A stretch of 64,000 nt of DNA from Polyodon spathula (GCF_017654505.1 NC_054558.1:10682298-10746297); one strand, 5' to 3'; shown: positions 41,675-53,364, counted from the first letter of the stretch. Notes: generated by a model not told the origin, from the letters alone. Translations and numbers: made by a program.

Positions 41675-43488
41675 ATGGCATCAAGAGGCTGCAAGCGTCC
41701 TGCAGACGCATTTTGCTATGTCTGCGGCCAATTTATCAAGACAAGAGCGAAAAAGTACTCCATGGAAGCATCTGTTAAGATGTGTGAGGCCTACAAGGCA
41801 TATTTCGGCATGTCTGTCGGGGATCAAGACAAACCCTGGGCACCTCATTTCACCTGTGAGCACTGCAAAAAAACTCTGGAAGGTAAGATGGACAATTGTT
41901 GCTCTGAATTTTATGTTATAAAATTTGTAAAAAATTTTAAAATTGTAAAAGTTTTTAATTTTAAAATGTTTTACAATTTTCATTGTTATTGAAAAAATAT
42001 ATCATATATGAAAAATGTTGCGAGAATCTCTTACACAATAGTCAGGGGTGAAATAAATGTATTTTTGTAGGATGGTACAGAGGGGAAAAGAGAGCCATGA
42101 AGTTCGCTATCCCAAGAATTTGGCGGGAACCCACTGACAACTCAAGCAACTGCTACTTCTGCGTGGTGGACCCTTCCAAACGTCGGACTGGCAAGAATGC
42201 ACCTGCTATCACTTATCCGGACCTTCCTTCATCCATCGCCCCGGTGCCACACTGCCCATGAGCTCCCCATACCCACTCCTCCGGAGAGAGAGCAGCCGTC
42301 TTTAGAAGAGAGCAGCAAGTCAGAGAGCGAGGAAGAAGTTGTAGATCCAGATGACAATTTCAGAGGTGGAGCTGAGGAGAGAAACCCATATTACCCCAAT
42401 CAAAAAGACCTCAACGACTTGATTAGAGATCTTGGTCTCACCAAGTCCAATGCCGAGCTTTTGACTTCTAGGCTCAAGCAATGGAACTTGTTGGATGAAA
42501 GTGTGCAAGTCGCAGATCAGAGGAAGCGTCACCAACCTTTTTCCAGCTTCTTCACCTGTCAAGATGGGCTCTGCTTCTGCCACAATGTGACCAGTCTGTT
42601 CGAGGCAATCGAAATCGTCTGTAACCAGAATGAGTGGCGCCTCTTCATTGACAGCTCATCCAGGAGCCTCAAAGCCGTGCTGCTCCATAATGGTAACAAT
42701 TACCCGTCTCTTCCCCTGGCTCACTCGGTGCACCTCAAAGAGGATTACAACAGCATCAAGACCCTGCTGGACGCCTTGAAGTATGATGAGTACGGCTGGG
42801 AGGTCATAGGAGACTTCAAAATGGTGGCATTCCTGATGGGTCTCCAAGGTGGTTTTACAAAGTTTCCCTGCTATCTTTGCCTTTGGGACATCAGGGACAC
42901 CAAGGCGCACTACCACAGGCAGGACTGGCCACAGCGGACCGAGTTCTCTGTGGGGAGGAACAACGTCAATTGGGAACCACTGGTGGACCCCCGGAAGGTG
43001 CTGATGCCACCACTGCACATCAAATTGGGCCTTATGAAACAATTTGTCAGAGCTCTAGATAAGGAGTCGGCAGCCTTCAAGTACCTTCAAGACTTCTTCC
43101 CTAAGCTGTCTGAGGCAAAGGTCAAAGCCGGTGTCTTCGTCGGACCACAGATAAAGAAGATCCTGGAGTGCAATGAATTCCCCAAGAAGCTCACTAGTAA
43201 GGAGAAAGTGGCTTGGAACAGCTTTGTCGCAGTGGTTCGGGGCTTCCTGGGCAATCACAAGGCTGAAAAAACTATGTGGAGCTGGTTGAGACTCTGGTGA
43301 AGAACTACAGCACAATGGGCTGTAGGATGTCATTCAAAGTCCATATCCTTGATGCTGATCTTGATAAATTCAAGGAGAATATGGGAGCGTACAAGCCGAG
43401 CCCTTCCATCAGGATATATTGGACTTTGAACGACGCTACCAAGGATAGTATAACGAGAACACGATGGGAGACTACATTTGGGAAATAG
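41675..43488 (+). pseudogene. Transposase-like gene, 2 exons, frameshifted
   Basis: Exon 1 (41675-41882) starts MASRGCKRPADAFCYVCGQF, with C-x2-C pairs at FCYVCGQ and HFTCEHCKK. Intron 41883-42070 is GT-AG, 188 bp, phase 1. Exon 2 resumes GWYRGEKRAMKFAIPRIWRE and a CYFC pair, an acidic linker (SSKSESEEEVVDPDD), then the core: WRLFIDSSSRSLKAVLLHNG (candidate first Asp), WEVIGDFKMVAFLMGLQGG (second Asp), CYLCLWDIRD, and LHIKLGLMKQFVRAL. Frameshifts occur near 42258, in an A-run near 43264 and near 43390. Past the last one, another frame gives EPFHQDILDFERRYQG (43398-43445, candidate Glu region) and then TAG. I recognise this as a protein type widespread as an uncharacterised protein in invertebrate and fish genomes, but I cannot name a formal family. 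Context makes it the transposase of the element; this copy is dead. Confidence 0.78.
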
Positions 43489-43686
43489 GTAAAAATACAT
43501 TGGAAATAGGTAAATTTCAAAATCACTGTCCTTGTCACAAAAGCAAAGTTTGTGGGGAATAATAGCCATTTTCTATACTTTTGAGGCATAAGCAATTAGG
43601 AAATAACACTACCCAGGAACAAAAATTGTGTTACATTGTGTTTTCAAACACCAGTGTGATTGTATCGACCTCACCGAATAGCAACA

Positions 43687-43722
43687 ACATAAGAACATAA
43701 GAACATAAGAACATAAGAACAA
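43687..43722 (-). repeat. Orphan CR1 tail repeat (cataagaa)n
   Basis: Four to five copies of cataagaa stand alone with no CR1 body next to them. Either a very short LINE insertion or a free microsatellite. Confidence 0.8.
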
Positions 43723-44910
43723 CATCTATAGTAGCAAGTGATTTTGAAATGGAATTTATTAATAATATTAATCTGTTATGCTTTGAAATTGAGTCGATGA
43801 TGTCGTTAATGAACGCATTTCTCATAAAAAATTTAATTGTCTCAGGTCACATACATAACTTCCTGTCTCAACGACTTGATAAGGGGAACTCGTTAATCAA
43901 AAAGCAAGTTAACGAGATAAAAGAAAATTAATAGAAGCATAATTCACTGTTATGGAAACTATTAGCGTACAGGGAGACAGCTCCCCCACCAGCACCAAAA
44001 ACAACCAGAAAACAAAAACTTAAACCCCACTAGTCATCTCCCCTCTTTCGGGGGGATAGTTTGCCACAGCTTACTATATACAACTCTTTTAATGTGCATT
44101 TTACAATCTCTTTTTTGGTTAAAAAGAAAAAAACACCTTTGGGGCGGTGGGAGGGGGAAGGGTAAGGCATCTCTCTATATTGGTTGAAATTTATTTTCTT
44201 TTGTTGACATCTACTTTTGACTGTATTTTAGTAAGTACGATTGTAGGCTATAAATAAATAAATACATTTGAAGTGCCATTTGGGTTTGTAGTTGTCAGTT
44301 ATTGTACATATACACCACGTACGTAACACTTAATTATATATTTATAAGCTTTTAAAATTACGATATAACTCCCTAACCCAATACACAATTAGTTTGTAGT
44401 TAATTGTTCGCTGAATTCCTCTAATCATGCATTTTCCTTGGTACTCTTTGCTCGCCTCCGAGATAAATAAACTCAACATGAATAGAAGGAGACACCGAAC
44501 ACTTAGAGTATTATAAGAACATTGTATATGCATACAAACATGTGAAGGTGAAAGTGTACATTGTACATAAAGTGTGGGAGGAGTCTGACAACATTACTAA
44601 TACGTTTAGGCAAAATTCATGTCAATGATTTGTTTCCTCTTTCCAATTTCTAAATATATTCTAATTGCAGATATTGTTATTATCTATACAAACAGCTTTC
44701 CGAATTTGATTTTACAGAACATGAACCAAAATGTTTTCGAATATCCATATTTCCACCTCTCACCACCTTCTCTGGCTGCAGTCTTGATTTTGATATCCCA
44801 GCTTCATTAGTATTGTGTTACAGTGTAATTACACTCTAATAAAGTGTTATCAGCCTGTATTATTGTGTGTAATATGCACTGCAGCCTGGCACTTTCTCCT
44901 CAGGACTCTT

Positions 44911-44963
44911 GAAAGAAAGAAAGAAAGAAAGAAAAAAGAAAGAAAGAAAGAAAGAAAGAAAGA
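44911..44963. repeat. (GAAA)n microsatellite
   Basis: GAAA units with one interruption (gaaaaaagaa). Confidence 0.95.
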
Positions 44964-45829
44964 TTGTTTTTCAAGAGGCATTTACTCAGGGTTATAATCG
45001 ATCCTCCTCCTTTCTGATTTGCTAGGACTTAAGATGGCTGTCCAGTCCAGCACTGGGCTCCCTCTGTGCCTACTGACATTGACTGATGGGCTTTTTTATT
45101 CTCTGCAGAAGGGCTAACAAGACAAGCCCTGCAGGCTCACCTAAACTGCCGCAATGTCTCTCTTTAACTGAGAGGGATGGAAAGGGGTGGTCCAGATGTG
45201 CCACAGCTGGGAATGTTTCCAACAAACTCTCTGGACTGCCTTGATGAGTCCGACACACATCTGTTCATAATGTTAGTCCATATGATTTGAGAGTCAGTGC
45301 TGCATTTTCATAACAACAATGCCTACACAGCCATCACACAAGATGCATTGGGTATTGCATTTAGTCAATGGCTAGTTTCACATATTCAAATAGCTTAAGA
45401 TATGTAAGATGCAGAAGAAAATGTTGCTCCACACCAACAATCTGGAAAGGCTACTCCAAGAACAGCGTGTAGGATATGTGCAGCCAAAATGTAAATTGTT
45501 AAAATAAGGTGGTCTGACCTCAGCAGCCCAGACTGTTTAAGCAGTCGACAAGGAAGGGAAGTGGAATGGTAGCCTCCTGACTACAGACGTTTCATTGTGT
45601 GCTCCTGGATCTCACAGTCTGACAGCCTTCTTCCTTCACAGACGAGAAAGGCTTATATTATCAAACTCTATCCAACATCATATACAGCATACCCCGCATT
45701 CCAAAAGATACCGGCCCCTAACTCCCATTAGTGTCAAGTAGAATGGATAAAGGCCAGTTTCCCTTCCCAGTGTCTCTTTGGCAGTGCAATAGATAACGCG
45801 ATTGCCCCCTTCCTCGCCTTTGCTTGGCA

Positions 45830-46030
45830 TAGACAATGAAAGCTGTCAAAATGAAGACCAAAGGAAAGCCCACGCTGCGCCTCTTTAATCCTGTTTTAGT
45901 GAGTAATTAATTTAAAGTAGGCTCCGGCATGGAGCTGCCTCAGTGTCATGCAATTATTCAGAAGAGACAGTGAGTGCTGCTTCCCGCCAAACAGTTATCA
46001 GCATCTATCTTAAAAAGACACGCTTCTTCC
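45830..46030. other. Candidate conserved non-coding element
   Basis: A non-repetitive block of balanced composition with packed homeodomain-like sites (tttaatcc, gtaattaatttaaa, caattatt), no open frame and no repeat signature. The look is that of a vertebrate developmental enhancer. Conservation cannot be checked from one sequence. Confidence 0.25.
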
Positions 46031-49000
46031 CTTGTCTGAGCGTTCTTTTGTAAAATTTTCTAAACTTTACCCCAACAATATATTTTTTTTCTAAATAATG
46101 AAAACATATATCTTCACCTTGGCAATGGCATAAAAAAATCTGTAGAGGAACGTCTTAGATCAACTAAAATCACCTCAGTAGAATCACCTGTCTCTGTAGC
46201 TTTCCAGAGCAGCAGTGTTAACTGAGGCAGCATTTTTAGCTATATTACATGCAGACCAATTCCTATAAATAATGTTCATAATTCTTATATCAACATTTGC
46301 AAAGGGTCTGATTGTCTACAATAGCTGCTGAACCGAATGCAAATGATGTGAATTATTAGGCGTTCTTTCTTTAGAGTCAGCATTTCCACAGGGTGCTCTA
46401 AGTTTACTTAATGATATACTCGTAGGAAAACATTAACAAACTGCATTCCAAATAAGAGTGTGTATAAACAAAGTGTGAAAATAAAGAGAACATTTGAATA
46501 AAATGTTACAATCTCTCAGGAACATTTTGGTATATTATTTATGCTTGAGGGGGCTGACACTTAGCCTCTGTCAGATGTGTCATTTATGACATGTTTGACA
46601 CATGCATGTTAATTACTGTGGATATTATTTGACTGGCAGGATCAATTATGCTCAGGTGTACTGGCCGTTAGATAGGTCTGGTTAATTAAAAAAAAAACAG
46701 CATTCTTTCTGCTTTAGTCTTGTGTTGATGCAGGACGAACGTTTGCAGCACCGGCTTCATGCTGATGTGCACTATCTGAACTGGGTTTTGTCTATGGAAA
46801 AGTAGATAAAGATTGCAAAATAATCTGAAAAAAAAAAACACCAAAGAAAAAACAAGATGTCTATAATGTTAATCACTCAAACTATTCTGTAGAACTAACA
46901 AAATTAAAAAAGTTGTATAAATAGAAGACAATGGATAAAAACTGTTATTGCACGAACAAAGATGCCTGCAGTCAAAACAATTGTACAACTGTGTTTCTTG
47001 TTTTGTTTTAAATTTGCTGGAAACTCTTAGTAACATTTGCATGGAATGACTCATATTCACTGTTAAACGGTAATGCCTAAAGAATGCTTATCAGTGTTTT
47101 GATGAACGAGCCCAACCAGAAAAGCTCTCTTCCCTCAGACAATGCTCGTGCTGATGTCAAGGAAGATGCCATATCACAATATAAAAAGGAAACCTCCCTA
47201 CCCTCATTGGAGACAGCCAGGGTGTCTCAAAGACACTGTCTGTTCCAGCACTTGCTCTTTCTAAATATAGATAACATCCAATACTGGAGGTTTGCCAAAA
47301 AAAAAGAAAATGCTCAAATTAACCTTGTAATCATTTTCCTGTTTGGTTACATTGTGTATTCTTTTAGTTTATGTTTCAGTGTGTTGACTCTTTCAAGCGC
47401 TCATTGTCTTGGCTGTTCATTATCTCCTTGTCGATGCACTGTTTCAGCCTTTCTGACTACATCTCCATCAAAAAGAGCTTTGTTTGGGCACAAACAAATC
47501 ACACAGTGCTGCATGACAGAAAGATACCATTCATACAGATCACTGAAAGGTTTAAGATGATCTTGAATGTTAGAGAAGGTGGTGCTGACTTATAAACTAT
47601 TCATAAAATATGATTTGTAGTTAGTACACTACAAATATAACAAACCAGACACATTTCAAGAAAATGAAAGGTTCACCAGTCCTGGTGATTTCTCCAGGAG
47701 AAACTCTCATCAAATAAAAATGTCTACATTTTTTTGCTAAATCCCTGTAGACTGCATGTAAATATTAAAAGTTATAAAGTTATAGTCACCCTATTGGCAA
47801 GTGTATTCCAGACAAACAGCTTCCCAAATGGGTCTCAGGTTCAGCAGTGCTGCTCTGCTGTAGTTAAACCTTGGTAAGCTGTCCATGCATCTGTAAACAC
47901 TGTAATTCTAATCCATATTCCAAACTCGTCTCATAATTGATTTATGAATTCCATCAGCTGCTAGTTTAAAGAATACTGGACCTGGTCCAAAGAATGCAGG
48001 AAGCACCTACCCACTCCCCCGTGGAGCTATTGTTTAGGTGTTTGTAAAATAAAGGCAAGTTCTCTTTTTTGAGCACTTTGGTGTTTGTTATGATTGTACA
48101 TGTGAGGAAATGGGTCAGCTGCCACTAAGAAATCAAGCGTCAAAGTGTCTGAGCTCTGAGGAAGTTCAGTTGCTGGCAGGTCTGAGGTCTCCTGCTATAA
48201 AGGGATTATTTTTAGCATCACTTCTCGTAAGAGAAAGGTCAGAGAGTAAAAGTGAATTAAATTCAACACGGCAACAATAACATTAAAAAAGAATAGATGT
48301 GGCGGCCTCTGCTCGAGTCACAGGTTTGCGTACACTCTTCTTGTGTCTTGGTAGCTGTTTTTCTTTCATTGCTTTTCTTAATCTGACCCGCTGCATGTTT
48401 GCATTGGATGTTGCTGGTAGTGGTAGGTACTCTGCAATGTAGTTTCCAGCTGAAGCCATTTGATATTATGAAAGAAGTGTGTTGCTTTCACTACAGCTGG
48501 AATATCAGGGCATTAGGTTCACCGAAACTAGTTTTAGCCCAAGGCAGAAACATGTTTAGATCATAGGCTAATGACACTTCAGATTGTGTAAAACCAAGAT
48601 AAGCCACATGAGTTCCTTATTGCTATTAAATTGTGTTCCTGTGAAAGGTTTTAAATAGTCCATTTGCAACATTGAGACAGTTATACATGATTTGAGTCTG
48701 AAGCAGGAGAAGACTGCTCTGTGGTCACACAACGCATGGGACAATGCATTTAGAAGCATATTCAGAGATAAAAAGCATCTTAGCTGTATAAGGCATAATA
48801 AACTTATTGGAAAGAAAACGATATAGACTAGTTAGGGGTCAAGGTAGAAGGTGCTCCTGGACATGCACTCTCTGTTTCCCTGTAAGCCAGTTTTTAATGC
48901 CACACCTGTGTTAAAAGCTGACCTTCTTGTACATAAAAGCCTTGAAAATGCACCGGTACAGTATACCAGTCTATCACCTTAGGAAACAGATTACAGCACT

Positions 49001-49560
49001 ACCAGCAATGACAATGTATTAGATATTGTACAGTATTCCTATATTACCATTGATGATCCATTGGGAATGGGGTGTTATTTCACAATATACACTCAAGCAG
49101 AATTCATACAAGAGTAAATTAATAAGCCATCAATTGGCACAGGCATTAAATAAAGTTCAGAGAGAACCTCACATTTCCCCAAATAAACCATTTGTATGTG
49201 CACTTCAGAGTGCAGGTTGATTGCTGGAAAGGTGCGGTGAGTATAATGCAGATTTCCAATCTGGGCTCTGGGCCAGTGTAATTTAGGCAGCAAGCTTAGC
49301 TTACTGTTGGCGTACTGTCATCTTGGAGCCAACAGCAATTCTTTTAGAAAAAATGTGAAAGCTCAATTGATTGAACACAAACCGTTCTCCCCTTTCTGTT
49401 GCTGCCCCTGGCCTTTTTTTTATTTCACAGGTGTGGCTAACATATTGCAGTGCATTTATTTTCAATCTAATTTGTTGCCTCTCTGCTGTAAACAATTTAC
49501 CAATCGGGTGGGCTGCAGATCTACCGGTGGGTGACCTGTGATCTCACTCGCCTGGAACAG
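46031..49560. other. Intergenic, no gene seen
   Basis: Single-copy DNA. The 158-codon plus frame at 47084-47560 has no recognisable domain and overlaps another open frame. A TGACA-rich patch at 46545-46650 is discussed in the findings. Confidence 0.5.
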
Positions 49561-49751
49561 AATGCAATGGCTCCCCTTGGACCCCCAGTTCAGATCAATA
49601 TGTCATGCAGGGAATGCAATGGCTCCCCTTGGACCCCCAGTTCAAATCAATATGTCACGCAGGGAATGCAATGGTTCCCCTTGGACCCCCAGTTCAAATC
49701 AATATGTCACGCAGGGAATGCAATGGTTCCCCTTGGGCCCCAGTCCAGATC
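49561..49751. repeat. 52-bp tandem repeat x3.7
   Basis: Units contain 'caatggctccccttggaccc', 'ccagttcaaatcaatatgtc' and 'acgcagggaatg'. The last unit is cut short and altered (ccttgggccc cagtcc). Confidence 0.95.
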
Positions 49752-50199
49752 AGTATTATGGGATTTGAATCACGCTATATAAGCCACTGTTGGACCCTGA
49801 TCTTTTAGAGACTGTTTTTTTTTTTAACCTTTTGCAGCCCATTTATTCAGCGCTTATCAGGTGCGTTGGATCCAATTTATTTTACACGCGCTGTTTAAAA
49901 TATATTTTTTTCAGAGTAAAACAGGTTTGAATCACAAAAGGACACTCAGTATTGTTTGTCCAGCCAAGCCCCACCCCTTGTATGCTGTATTTTTCATATA
50001 CCTCTTTACGTGCATACTGATAAATCTTCTCCTGATCACTTTTTTTATCACCAAACTCCTTAATAATGTTATCCAAGTCGTTATTTTATTATAACATCTT
50101 AAAAAGCTCTGCAAATGTCTGTGATATTCTTTGAACGCTGGAACGCTCTCTTTTGTTTATGTCCGTGTTATCTCTATAGTGGATGGAGCTATGAGATAC

Positions 50200-50200
<1 letters not shown>
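49752..50200. other. Intergenic, no gene seen
   Basis: Nothing recognisable. AT-rich single-copy DNA between the 52-bp array and the C run. Confidence 0.5.

Positions 50201-50240
<40 letters not shown>
50201..50240. repeat. Homopolymer C run (40 nt)
   Basis: 40 uninterrupted C residues, following 'gagataca' and ending at 'ttttcag'. Confidence 0.9.
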
Positions 50241-50481
50241 TTTTCAGTTTCATTTAGCTACTATCAGTCTCACTTGGCCATTGAAAGGTTTTCTTGGCTT
50301 TTTCCGGAGAAAAAACATCTAGAAAACTGTGTTTACGTCTTTTTGATAATTTCTCCACATCTAGAAATAACCACAACTCATGTCCACCTTACCATAAGAA
50401 CATAAGAACATAAGAACATAAGAACATAAGAAAGTTTACAAACGAGAGGAGGCCATTCGGCCCATCTTGCTCGTTTGGTTG

Positions 50482-51894
50482 TTAGTAGCTTATTGATCCC
50501 AAAATCTCATCAAGCAGCTTCTTGAAGGATCCCAGGGTGTCAGCTTCAACAACATTACTGGGGAGTTGATTCCAGACCCTCACAATTCTCTGTGTAAAAA
50601 AGTGTCTCCTATTTTCTGTTCTGAATGCCCCTTTTTCTAAACTCCATTTGTGACCCCTGGTCCTTGTTTCTTTTTTCAGGCTGAAAAAGTCCCTTGCGTC
50701 CACACTGTCAATACCTTTTAGAATTTTGAATGCTTGAATTAGGTCGCCACGTAGTCTTCTTTGTTCAAGACTGAACAGATTCAATTCTTTTAGCCTGTCT
50801 GCATATGACATGCCTTTTAAGCCCGGAATAATTCTGGTCGCTCTTCTTTGCACTCTTTCTAGAGCAGCAATATCTTTTTTATAGCGAGGTGACCAGAACT
50901 GCACACAATATTCAAGATGAGGTCTTACAAGTGCATTGTACAGTTTTAACATTACTTCCCTTGATTTAAATTCAACACTTTTCACAATGTATCCGAGTAT
51001 CTTGTTAGCCTTTTTTATAGCTTCCCCACATTGCCTAGATGAAGACATTTCTGAGTCAACAAAAACTCCTAGGTCTTTTTCATAGATTCCTTCTCCAATT
51101 TCAATATCTCCCATATGATATTTATAATGTACATTTTTATTTCCTGCGTGCAGTACCTTACACTTTTCTCTATTAAATGTCATTTGCCATGTATCTGCCC
51201 AGTTCTGAATCTTGTCTAGATCATTTTGAATGACCTTTGCTGCTGCAACAGTGTTTGCCACTCCTCCTACTTTTGTGTCGTCTGCAAATTTAACAAGTTT
51301 GCTTACTATACCAGAATCTAAATCATTAATGTACATTAGGAATAGCAGAGGACCTAATACTGATCCCTGTGGTACACCGCTGGTTACCACACTCCATTCT
51401 GAGGTTTTTCCTCTAATCAGTACTTTCTGTTTTCTACATGTTAACCACTCCCTAATCCATGTACATGTGTTTCCTTGAATCCCAACTGCGTTCAGTTTGA
51501 GAATTAATCTTTTGTGCGGGACTTTGTCAAAAGCTTTCTGGAAATCTAAATAAACCATATCATATGCTTTGCAATTATCCATTATCGATGTTGCATCCTC
51601 AAAAAAATCAAGCAAGTTAGTTAGGCACGATCTCCCTTTCCTAAAACCATGTTGACTGTCTCCCAGTACTCTGTTACCATATAGGTAATTTTCCATTTTG
51701 GCTCTTATTATAGTTTCCATAAGTTTGCATATAATAGAAGTCAGGCTTACTGGTCTGTAGTTACCTGGTTCAGTTTTGTTTCCCTTTTTGTGGATCGGTA
51801 TTACGTTTGCAATTTTCCAGTCTGTCGGTACCACCCCTGTGTCAAGAGACTGCTGCATGATCTTGGTTAGCGGTTTGTAAATTACTTCTTTCAT
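50482..51894 (-). pseudogene. CR1 reverse transcriptase domain (470 codons open)
   Basis: Complete RT series in one frame: [112 protein letters not shown] (active site F-A-D-D), then the C-terminal CR1 blocks ending FKKLLDEILGSISY. Only the segment before 'MKEVIYKPL' is missing, where a deletion removes the LGALKINKSPGPDEI region present in the 27-kb copy. The catalytic domain itself is intact. It lies downstream of the endonuclease frame of the same element. Confidence 0.93.
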
Positions 51895-52062
51895 TTCTTT
51901 GAGTACTACTGGGAGGATCTCATCCGGCTCTCATGGATCTCATGGATCTCATCCATGTTGTCAGTATCTTCCTTTGTAAAAACTTGTGAAAAGTAATCAT
52001 TTAACATATTTGCTATTTTTTTTTCTTCCTCTACGATTTTGCCATTTGTATCTCTTAAACAT

Positions 52063-53082
52063 TTAATCTCCTCTTTGAATGTTCTCTTGCTGTTGTAATA
52101 TTGGAAAAAACATTTTGGAATTGGTTTTAGCTCCCTTAGCAATGTTCATTTCTATTTCTCTCTTGGCCTTTCTAACTTCCTTTTTGACTTGCATTTGCAG
52201 TTCTGTGTACTCTTTCTGTGTACTTTCTTTTTGGTCCTTTTTTAATGCTCTGTAAAGTGCCTTTTTTCGCTGAATATTTTTTTTAATTGATCTATTAAAC
52301 CATTTTGGCAATTTAGTTTTACATTTAGATTTGTCTACTTTAGGGATATAATTGTTTTGCGCCTCTAGTACTACGTTTTTGAAGAACAACCATCCTTCTT
52401 CTGTGGGTGTTTTCTCTATTTTACTCCAATCTACTTCTGTTAGTCTCTGTTTCATGCCTTCATAGTTTGCTTTTCTAAAATTGTAAACCTTAGCTTTAGT
52501 CTTTACTTTTGAGGATTTAAAAAACACTTCAAATGAGACCATGTTGTGGTCTGAGTTTGCCAGTGGTTCTCTGACCTCTGTTTTAGTTATTCTATCTTCG
52601 TTATTTGAAAAGACTAAATCAAGGCATGCCTCCCCTCTAGTGGGTGCCTTCACAAATTGTGTTAGGAAGCAGTCATTTGTCATTTCCACCATTTCTATTT
52701 CGTCCTTCGCGCTACCCACCGGGTTTTCCCATTTTATTTGGGGGAAGTTGAAATCCCCCATTAGTATGGCTTCTCCTTTGCTACACACATTTCTAATGTC
52801 ATTGTATAACAGATTATTGTGCTCACCGTCTGAATCTGGCGGTCTATAGCATGCTCCTATTATTATGCCTTTTGAATTTTTGTCTGTTATTCTGACCCAT
52901 ATTGATTCTGTTTTATTTTCTTTGTCCAGGTTTAACACCTGGGCTTCAAGACTGTTTCTTATGTATAGCGCTACCCCTCCTCCTCGTCTGTCCTGCCTGT
53001 CTTTCCTATACAGTGTATACCCACAAATATTATATTCGTCCCCATCACTCTCAGATAACCACGTTTCTGTAACACCTATCAC
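52063..53082 (-). pseudogene. CR1 endonuclease (EEP) domain and linker
   Basis: AP-like endonuclease of non-LTR elements: IGVTETWLSESDGDEY (catalytic Glu in TETW), YRKDRQDRRGGGVALYIRNS, IIIGACYRPPDSDGEH, AILMGDFNFPQIKWENPVGS (GDFN) and LANSDHNMVSFEVFF (SDH). A lysine-rich linker leads towards RT. The frame in fact begins upstream, without ATG, at CVYLNARS (about 53165). It shifts near 52065-52140, so RT and endonuclease are no longer in one frame. Confidence 0.92.
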
Positions 53083-53314
53083 ATCATAGTTACCTGTTAG
53101 TGCAGTAGCTTCAAGTTCTAGAATTTTGTTTCTGATACTTCTAGCATTTAGATAAACACATTTAATGGTTGTCTTACCTGAGTTGTTGTTCTTGTTTTGA
53201 TGCGGTCTCCCTTCTGTTTTTTTGTTGATTTCTCCCCCCTTCCTTTCTAGTTTAAATGCTTCCGAACCTGCTCGAGGATCTTTTCTCCAAGTAGACTAGT
53301 TCCCTTGTTAAATA

Positions 53315-53351
53315 AAAGAGATTGTGCAAACCACAATCTCTTTTATTAAAA
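53315..53351. repeat. 16-bp perfect inverted repeat at CR1 5' junction
   Basis: AATAAAAGAGATTGTG and its exact complement CACAATCTCTTTTATT are separated by CAAAC. The left arm belongs to CR1 coding sequence; the right arm leads into flanking DNA. Confidence 0.9.
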
Positions 53352-53364
53352 TCTGCTATGACCT

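Larger units (their letters stand above)
41348..43640 (+). mobile_element. CACTA-like DNA transposon carrying a two-exon gene
   Basis: 2293 bp bounded by the same inverted ends as the MITEs at 29583 and 58455: left CACCGTGTAACAATTTTT; right, read inward, CACAATGTAACACAATTTTT. TIR similarity extends about 150 bp (through 'gcttttgtgaccaggacagt'). Flanks TTT and TTT allow a 3-bp duplication. A CAC(T/C)(A/G)TG start and a 3-bp duplication are features of CACTA/EnSpm-type transposons; this assignment is tentative. The interior holds one gene, its promoter and a GT-AG intron. Confidence 0.85.
43641..45829. other. Intergenic, no gene seen
   Basis: Single-copy. Contains an isolated CR1 tail repeat (43687-43722) and a GAAA microsatellite (44911-44963). 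No gene is supported. Confidence 0.5.
50393..53329 (-). mobile_element. CR1 LINE, nearly full ORF2
   Basis: The longest CR1 copy here. The 3' tail (cataagaa)n lies at 50393-50432. Minus-strand coding runs from about 53329 through endonuclease to the RT C-terminus at 50482. The upstream part ends in SLLGEKILEQVRKHLN and a stop, then CVYLNARSIRNKILELEATA opens the endonuclease. An internal deletion near 51925-51950 and a frameshift near 52065-52140 inactivate it. A 16-bp foldback marks the 5' junction (53315-53351). Confidence 0.95.

Noticed and set aside
42320..43042. Minus-strand frames opposite the transposase-like gene
   Set aside because: Antisense shadows. The plus strand has the CxxC pairs, promoter and splice sites.
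47084..47560. 158-codon plus frame as a host gene
   Set aside because: No domain, an overlapping frame is also open, and no splice or promoter support.
51230..53089. Plus-strand frames within the 50-kb CR1
   Set aside because: Antisense of endonuclease and RT; no independent support.
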